Source: Actinoplanes oryzae (GTDB lineage Bacteria > Actinomycetota > Actinomycetes > Mycobacteriales > Micromonosporaceae). Taken from it: a DNA stretch of 64,000 nt. Location of the stretch: positions 1 to 64,000 of the forward strand of contig NZ_JAUQWH010000020.1 of the NCBI RefSeq assembly GCF_030757795.1. Reading direction: 5' to 3'. The stretch's first letter is position 1; every line of letters starts with the position of its first letter. Both the position numbers and the translations under genes were made by a program. The notes under the pieces were generated by a model. The model saw nothing but the letters and a program-made list of their open reading frames with translations. It searched no databases and was not told where the DNA came from. Positions 44,728 to 53,700 of the stretch are shown piece by piece.

Positions 44728-47700
44728 GTGACGATCTGGAATCCCCGGGAGTCCCTCGGCGAGTACGCCTGGGTCTGGGACGCGGTCTGCTGGCTCAGCG
44801 CCGGTGAGGCCTGGCCCGAGGGCGACGAGGACCAGCTGCGCGAGCTGGCCGACCAGTGGCAGCAGTTCAGCGACGCCATCACCGCCGCCCTCAACGAGGC
44901 CGACCCGGCCGTCATGCAGATCGCCCAGGCCTGGGGCGGCGGCGCCGGCGGCGCGTTCAACACCCTCTGGAACCAGATCGGCGTCGGCGCGGAAACCGGC
45001 CTGCCGCTGCTCGCCTCGTCCGCGTCGGCCCTGTCGGCCTCGGTCAGTTCGACCGCGCAGGAGATCGAGTACGCGAAACTGACCGTCCTGATCGCGGTCA
45101 TCATCACCGTGATCTCCGTCTTCGTCGCCCTGCTCATGGCCTGGCTCGGCGGCGTCTCCGCGACCGCGATCCCGGGCATCCTGGCTGGCGGCCGCCAGGT
45201 CGTCACCATGGCCATGAACCGGCTGCTGATGATGGTCGGCCGCAAGGCCCTCGTGAAGGGCGGCGAGAAGCTCCTCAAGGAGGCCGGCGAGCAGGTCGCG
45301 AAGAAGACGCTGAAGGACACGCTCAAGCACGGCGCCAAGCACCTCGGCAAGGAGATGGTCGAGGAGGTCGGCGAGGAGCTGATCATCGACGTGGGCGCCC
45401 AGGCGTACCAGATCAACAAGGGCACCCGCGACGGCCTGGACGGCAAACGCACCCTCATGTCCGGCACCGGCGGCGCCATCGGAGCCGTCATCGGCGCCCC
45501 GGTCGGCAAGGGCTTCAGCAAGGTCGCCGGCGCCATCCCGACGCCCAAGGTCAACATGAACTTCAAGGGCGCGGGCGCCATCAAGGGCGTCGGCAACTGG
45601 GCGGGCAACGCCGTCTCCGCCGGCACGGTCAACGCCGTCGTGTCCCCGGCCTCCAGCGTCCTCACCAACGCCGCCTTCACCGGCCAATGGGAGATGCCGG
45701 GCGCGAGCGACTTCCTGGGCGGCTTCACCGGCGGCGCGGGCAGGCCGGCCCTCACCGGCGTCGGCACAGGTACGGGCAACCTCCTCGCCGCCGGCACCAA
45801 CGGCGCCATCAACCTGGCCGGCAAGGCGGCAACCGCCCTCGCCGGCCCCCCGAGCACGACCGCCCCCATCGTCGGCGACACGAACACGGACACCAGCGTC
45901 ATCGCGCCCGTCGGCGGTGACTCGTCGGGCTCGTCCTCCTCCTCGTCCTCCTCCTCGGACTCGTCTTCCTCGTCGGGCTCCTCTGCCTCGGGCTCCGACT
46001 CTCCGGGCTCCGGGTCGTCCACGTCTTCCGCCGGCTCCTCGGCGGGTGCCGGCGGGCCGGGTCGCGCGCCGGAGGATGGCTCGGACGGTCCCGACGGCTC
46101 CGGCCCGCCGTCCGGCGACACCGCCCTGGCCGGCTCCACCGCGACGGCCGAAACCCCGGCCACCGGCGCGCCCGGCGGCGCCAACGGGTCCGACGCCGGC
46201 GACACCGTGGCCACCCCGCCACCGCCCGGTACGTCAACGGTGCAGCTCCAAGAGCCGTCGCCGCCCGCCGAGACGCCCTCCACAAGCGACAGCGACACCG
46301 AGACTGCCCCAGCCGCGAACGCGCCAGTAGCCAGCGACACCCCCGCGCCGACGCCTGGCGCCTCAGGCCCGGTAGCCGACAGCTCCTCGCCGCCGCCCGG
46401 CGGTGACAGCTCGTCTCGAGCCGGGGCTCCGGCAACGGACACTCCAAGCCCGTCTCCTGACTCGTCGTCCTCTTCGCCCTCCCCTTCCTCCTCCTCGAAT
46501 GCTTCCGCTCCTGGCTCGTCCGCGCCTTCGCCGGGTCTGGTCTCCTCCGAGCCTTCGCCGGGTCTGGTCTCGTCTGCGCCGGACGCCGCCGGGCCGATCA
46601 CGGACGCCGCTGTCTCGCCCGGCGCCGTGTCCGACACCACCTCGAACCCCTCGACCACCACGCCGACGGTGGTCCCCACCGGCATGCCGGGCTCTCCCGC
46701 AACCGTCTCGACCGGGGTGCCGGGGTCTCCCCTCACGGGCGGCTCGCCGAACCTCTCCACCAGCGCCCCGGCAACCGTTTCCCCGACGACGGGCCCGTCC
46801 ACGACAACCCAAGCCGCGCCGGTCACCAATACCGCTACAGCGACTTCTCCCGCCGGCCCGAACACCACATCAACGACCTCCGGCCCCAGCCCGGCGAACT
46901 CCAGCACAACCGCAACGGGCACGAACCCGTCCTCGGCAACCGGGCGCATCAACCCCAACGCCCCCCACCTCGCCGGCGGCCACCCCGATTCCCGCCCGAT
47001 CGCCACCACCGGCACCGTGCACGTCGCCCCCGCCACCGACCACGGGCCCCTCACCAGCGACGCCCAAGTCGGCACCCCCGATCACGCCGCCCCGGCCGCG
47101 CCCGCCCCGACCACCGACACGCCGTCGCCCGACCGCAACGTCCCCGCGTCGTCCGTCGACACCAACGTCGACCCGAACAGCGACCACGACAGCAACCAGG
47201 ACAACGACGCCCGCACCGACGACCGCGGCACCACCTCGAACGCCGCCGACAATGCCGACACCAACCTGCACTCAGACGACGGCCCGTCAAGCGACGGCGA
47301 CCGCTCGGACCCGGCCCTGGTAGTCGTACCCGTCAGCACCGGCTCTGCCTCCGCCGCTGTGCCCACGATCGCGGGCGGAGTCGACCCCGACACTTTCGCG
47401 AAGTCGAAGGGCGCGACAGTCGCCGACCAGGTCGGGTACCGGCTGAGCCCGGTGCAGCTGAACCCCGACATCGATGTGCACGGGGAAGAAGCGCAGGCAA
47501 TCCTCATCAACGCCTCTCGGACGCTCGCGCAGAAGACGCTCGAGGGGCTGAAACCAGGCTCGGACCCGAAGGTCAGCAAGAGCAAGACGCCGGGCATGGC
47601 CGGGGCGATGCTCACCCCGACGGGTCGGCTCTACACCCACACGAGCATGAGGACGAACAAAGGTGCCGGTAGCGAAGCCCTCAACGTCCATCCGTCATTG

Positions 47701-50700
47701 AACGAGATACTGGCGGAGATCAAGAAGGCTTACGACGCGAACGACCAGCGCGGAGCCTTCGGCCACGGAAAGTGCGCCGAAGTGGCCCTGGTCTCTGATG
47801 CCCTACATGACCTGCAGAAGCTCTACGATGCCGCGCAAGCGGCCACCGACTTCCCCGCCTTCGCGGCTGCCGCCAGGTCATCGGCCGACTTCGCCGGGCC
47901 GACCGATGAGGCGTTGCTCGGTCAGTACGAGGTTGCGCAAAGCAAGTCCTTCGACGAGTTCGCGAAGAGCCAGCTGCGCGGCACGCAGATGGTCACGCAC
48001 CAGATCATCCCGACGACCGATGTCCGGGCAGCCGACCACGGCACCTACGAAGAGCCCTGTGAGACGTGCAGGCAATACCTGCCGACATTCGGCATCGAGC
48101 CCGTAACCGACGTCGACCGTCTCCCCGGAGACACGATTCCGCCTGACACCGGCGCGCTGGGCAACGGGCAGCCGCTCAGCGATTCCCGCCCTGTCGGCGA
48201 CCAGGGCCTCACCCCGCCGGCCGAAGCGGACCAGCAGGCGCTCGACAATGAGGTCCCCCGCACCGCCGACGGCCGCCCCGCGGTACACCCTGACCCACGT
48301 ACTTCCCAGTGGCCGCAACTGGTCAATGACGGCGGCCCGGACGTGCCCGGGCGCAACACGAACTGCGCCGACGTCGGCCTCTCCGTCCTGTCCACCTGGT
48401 ACGGCAACCCCCAGGTGTCCGGCGCCATGGCCCAGCCCAACACGACCGAGGCAGCCAGCACGGCACGTCAGGAGCAGTGGCTGGGCTCCGGCTTCGACCA
48501 CCAGGGTGCCGGGCGTATGGGCCTGGACGCCGTCGCCGACCAGCTGCTCCAAGCCGGCCCCGGCTCCGCCGCCATCATCATCTCGACCTGGTCCGACGGC
48601 GGCGTCGCCCACACCTGGAACGCCGTCAACAGCGGCGGCACCGTCGTGTGGATCGACGCCCAGACCCGGCAGGTCAGCGACACAGCGCCGCTCTACGCCG
48701 ACCGCGTCGCCAACAGCTGGTCCATCACCCTCGACGCCGCCGGCCGCCCCACAAACCCGGCCGCCGTCTCTCCGGCAAGTACCCGCTCAGCCACCGGCGC
48801 CACCACCGGCCCTTCCAGCCAAGAACGACTGCCGGCCGATCGCGGTGGTGCCGAGCCGTCTCCCGCCCGGGAGAGCACCACTTATCGGCCTGCCGTGGCA
48901 CACCTCGAGAGCATCCGCAGCTCCGGCGCGTCCGGTGACGGGCAAAGCGGGGAACCGTCCGGTCCGCCGGCCGCGGATCCTTCCGTGGGAGATGGCGACC
49001 CGGGTGGAGATTCGCCCGGACATACCCGCACCGACGGCGGAGAGCAGGATGGCCTTCCGTCCGAAGTCCGCGACGAGGCGGCGGACGGAACCGCCGATGC
49101 CGAAGAATTCAACCCGCTGACCGAACGCGGGGATGACTTCGCTTCGCTCAAGACTGACGAGCAGGCTGTACTCGAGACGGGCATCACTTCGGCGCTACTG
49201 GACGCCGAGGTCATTCTTGGTGACCTGACGACCCTTGCCGACCAGTTGAATGCCGATCACGGGCCTCTGGGCGCCGATGAGGTCGTCAAGCTGGTGGGCG
49301 TCGATCATCGAGTGAAAAGCCTCGAGTCCACGGCTCGCAAATTCAAGGTCGAGCACCGTCCGGTGGGCCAGAGCATGGCAACGGCGCTAGGTGCGATGAA
49401 CGACGTGGTGCGCTTCTCCCTGAGGGCTCCGGAGCAGGCCTACGGTGCGGTGGTCGCGCAGGCCCTGGAAACTATGCGTGCGCAGGGCTACCAGGTCGGC
49501 AAGCCCAAGAACTTCTGGGCGCCGGGTAATCGGTTCTTCGGGCTGAATGTCACCGTTGTCTCGCCGCCCACCCTGCAGTCGCCGACCGGCCGTACCTTTG
49601 AACTGCAGTTTCCGACGGAATTCAGCCTGCAGCTCGGCAAACTGACCCACGACCCGTACGAGACTCTCCGGGACGTCGGCAGGACAGCGGTCGAGCGAAT
49701 TCACGCGTACCTCGACATCCTCGCGACGAACGTCGAGAAGAACGCATCGCAGCACATGCCCACCGGCATGTCCGACCGAGATGTGTTCCCGGCGCCCAAG
49801 GACAAGAGTTTGGCCAGCTGGCTGCGGGAGGGTGACAATGACCTTCTGTTCGAGGAATACCGCGACTGGTTGACGCAGCAGGGCGGCACGTTCGCCGAGC
49901 AACTTGCCGTGCGCAATCTAGACAGATCGAATGTGCCGGGCCTCGACCCGAGCATTTGGGAGATCGGTGATGGATCCACTGACGTTCCGATACAGCCTGG
50001 TGTACGAACCGGGAGATCCGGAGGAGAACCCGATTCGTCCGGGGGAGTCACCGCTCAACCTGATAGCGCGAGCGATCTCACCGGGACCGTTGCTGGCAGT
50101 GGCGTGGGACCATCCGACGCAGCAGTGGACCTTCCAGCCACGCACCGCGTTGGCGATGCTTCATCTGCACGCGGATCGGCATCGGACAAGGCGAGTGGAT
50201 CGTCCGACGGCCGAGCAGCAGGCAGCGGTTTTCGCGACGAAGGAGTTGCCGGGCGAGGCGGAGTTGACGGCGATCTGCGAGGCAGCGCTGGCCGCGGGCT
50301 GAATGATCCGGAGGTTCCGAGAGACAGTGGTGAGGTTCCGCTACGCACTGATCTACCGGCGGGGGGATCCGGAGAAGGAGCCGACCAGCGCGGCGGAGGC
50401 TCCGACGAATCTGCTGGCCATGACGTCGGACCGGGAGCCGACGCGGTCGGTGGTGTGGCACCACCGGTCTCGGACGTGGCGGCGGGACACGGCGGTGTAC
50501 GAGGGGATGTGGACGCATCCCGAGCGGTATCGGGCGCGGACCGTGGATCGGGCGACGGCGGAGCGCGAGGTGCTTCGGTTCGCGACGACTCCGCTGCCGA
50601 GCGAGGCGGAGCTGATGGCGATCGTCCGGACGGGTCTGCCCGGCTGACCTCGGACGGTACGGAGGGAATTGCGCGTGCCACCGATGAAGTTCCTCTACTT

Positions 50701-53700
50701 CCTTCTGTACGAGCCGGGGAAGCCGATTTCGGCGACGGAGCCCCTGAACCTGATCGCGGAGGGGGTGTCGACGGGCCCGCTGCCGGCGGTGGCGTGGGAT
50801 CACGACCTGGCGGAGTGGACGTTCCAGCCGGGCGCGGCGGTGGCGATTCTGCATTTGAACTCGGAGGATCACCGGACGCGGCCGGTGGATCGGGCGACGG
50901 CGGAGCGCGAGGTGCTTCGGTTCGCGACGAAGGAGTTGCCCAGCGAGGCGGAGTTGACGGCGATCTGTCAGAGGGCGCTGGGCGCGACGGGCTGAGGGGG
51001 GACGGGCCCGCGGGGCCTCCTGCGGAGAGTGGGGGGACGGGCGGCGACGGCGGGGCGGATTTGCGGCGGGCTGCTGCGGGGACGACCTTTGGCGGGGTTT
51101 CGCTGGCTGAGGATGTGGGGCGGACCGAACGGGCCGTTGATGCGGCGTTGAGTGGTGGGGTGCTGCCGGCTGGGGCCGTGGTGGATGAGCGCGGTCGCGG
51201 TGTGGAGTTGGGCGGGCATCGGGTTCGGTTCGAGTTTGTTTCGCCTGCGGGGCCGGTGGCGCCGGTGGCGACGACGCATGCGGGGGTTGAGGAGACCGTC
51301 GTACGGGTGTCGACGGCGGCCGAGCCGGACTTCGTGCGGCGGGCGGTGGCGGCGGCGCTGGCCGAGGCGCAGCAGGTGCAGGTGGAGCGGGCTGCCGGGG
51401 TCCGGGTGGATGCGACCCGGGTGCTGTCGGAGGGGTCTCGGGAGGACACGCTCAGCGCCCGGGATGCGGGGCGGGTGGCGGAGCTTGCCGTGCTGGCCTC
51501 CGATCTGGAGAGCGAGACCGATCCGGGGCGGCGGGCTCAGCTGGAGGCCGACGCGCACAGTTTGCTGATCACGTCCGGGCTGCTCGAGGGGCCGCGGGAC
51601 GTGCACGGGCATGAGGGGAACGTTCCGGTCGTCGGGGCGGATGCGGTTGCCGCGCGGCTCGGGCTGGTGGGGCAGCATCCGGCCGTCGTGGGGTTGCTGG
51701 CCGGGGTCGGGGGCGCTGCGGCGCGGGAGACCGCCTTGCGAGCGGCGCAGGCGGAGGTACGCGCCACCGCCCGCGACCTGGCTCGGCAGGCCATCGCCGA
51801 GCGGGATCGGGCCGATGCGCGGCTGACGGCGTACGTGGACAGCAGTTTGGATGTTGATCCTCAGCACGTGTTCACGCGGCTGGTGATCGGGGGCGGGTGG
51901 GCAGCGACGGCCGACTTCGTGACGATGGGCGCGCCGGGGCATGTGGACAGCGGGATGCCGCCGGTGCTCGCGATCGCCGAGCAGACCGAGCCGTGGGCCG
52001 GGCGGGCGGATCTCGGGATGGGGCAGGTGCCCGCGGAGCTGGAGCTGCCGGGGCTGCCGTTCCAGCCGGCCGATTTCGCGGAGGACGGGACGGCCTTCAC
52101 GCCGTCGAGCGTGTTCGCCACCACGATCGGGGCGGCGCGGGCGCTGTCCGGCATGCCGACCTATCACGGGCTCGCCACCTCGGTCGAGTCGCGGGCGAGG
52201 AGTGACGGCGCGGGCTGGCCGGAGGGCGCCGAGTACAAGGTGACCGTGGGGGAGCGGACCTTCTGGGCGTCGTCGGTGGACGTGGCCACCGGGCCGGGGC
52301 CCGCGCGGGTGCCGTCGCCCGCCACGTCACCCGACGGCCGGTACGCCGACCCCGCCACCGGATACAGCGTCGAGCACGCGGGCGGGGACGTGACGTTCCG
52401 TGACCCGGAGGGGACCGTGGTCGGCGAGGCGGAGCTCCCGGCTGCCGCGCGTACGGTGATCGGGGGTGAAAGGCCCTTGCTCGTCGACACCACGGGCACC
52501 GTCACCGACACCCGGATCGCGGACGTCGACGGCGACGGGCAGCCGACCGGCTGGACCGTGGACGCGGCGACCGGAGTGGTGTACGACGCCGATGGCCGGC
52601 CGAGCGACGCGGCGCCCGCCCCCGTGCGCGCCCGGCTCGGGATCGGCGCGGACGGGCGGTTCACGGATCCGCGTACGGCCCGGCCCTCGGTTGATTTCGG
52701 GGGCGCCAACCTCGCGGACGCGTACCGGGAGCATGATGCCGTGCTGGTCTTCGGCGCGGGCGCGTCGGCCGCGTGGGACGTCGAGCAGGCGGCCGCGGGC
52801 GGTGCCGGCCCGATCGAGTGGGCCGCGCGGGCGTCGATGACCGACGACATCCGGGCGATCAAGGACGACGCCGACCGGCAGCGGGCGCTGGTCGAGGAGA
52901 GCTTCAAGGGCGGCAAGAACAGGCGCAACACCCTGCCGGGCCAGGGAGCCTACGACATCATCGGGCCGCAGCACATCAAGCAGTCGCTGCGCGAACTCTC
53001 GTCGGTGCGGCACACCGTGGACGGACGCTTCCTGGTGACCTTCTCGGACGGTGCGCAGAGCTCGTTCGACCGGGTCGTGTTCTCCGTCGGGCTCGCCGGG
53101 GAGCTGCCCGGAGGTCCGGCGGCCCTGCTCGACGGCCTCCCGCTGCGCACGGTGGACGGGCCGCCGACCACCGGGCTCCGCGGGCAGCGGGACGTGCTCG
53201 GCCTCGGCGACGGGCGCGGGCTGCGGGTGCTGGGTGCGGCGGCTGTCGACCGTACGCTGCAGAGCCGGCTCGCCAACCCCCAGCGCGCCCGGCAGGTGAT
53301 CGGCGCCCAGGCCAAGGCGCTGCCGGCCGACTCGAACAACATCGCGCCCAGCATCCGCTTCCACGCCCAGCGCATCGCCGAGGCGAACCGGCTCGCCGGG
53401 CCGCCGGCCGGCTCAGACGGTTCCCCACAGGGGCCCGCCGTGCCAGGCCCATCCGGCCCGCATCCACGGGAAGGGGCCGAACCGCTCGTTGAGGGCGGCA
53501 CCGTGCCCGGAGTAGTCGACGTACTTGGGGCCGAGACCGCCGTCGAGGCCGAATCCGGAGCCCCACGGCTGGACGGAGACCCGGTTGCCGCCGAGGTCGA
53601 GCCACTGCAGGGCGGGCATCCGCTCCGGCAGGGCGGCGACGAAGGCATCGGCGTCGGTGATGCCGGTCTCGTAGAGGTCGAGATGCCGCAGCCGGCGGAA

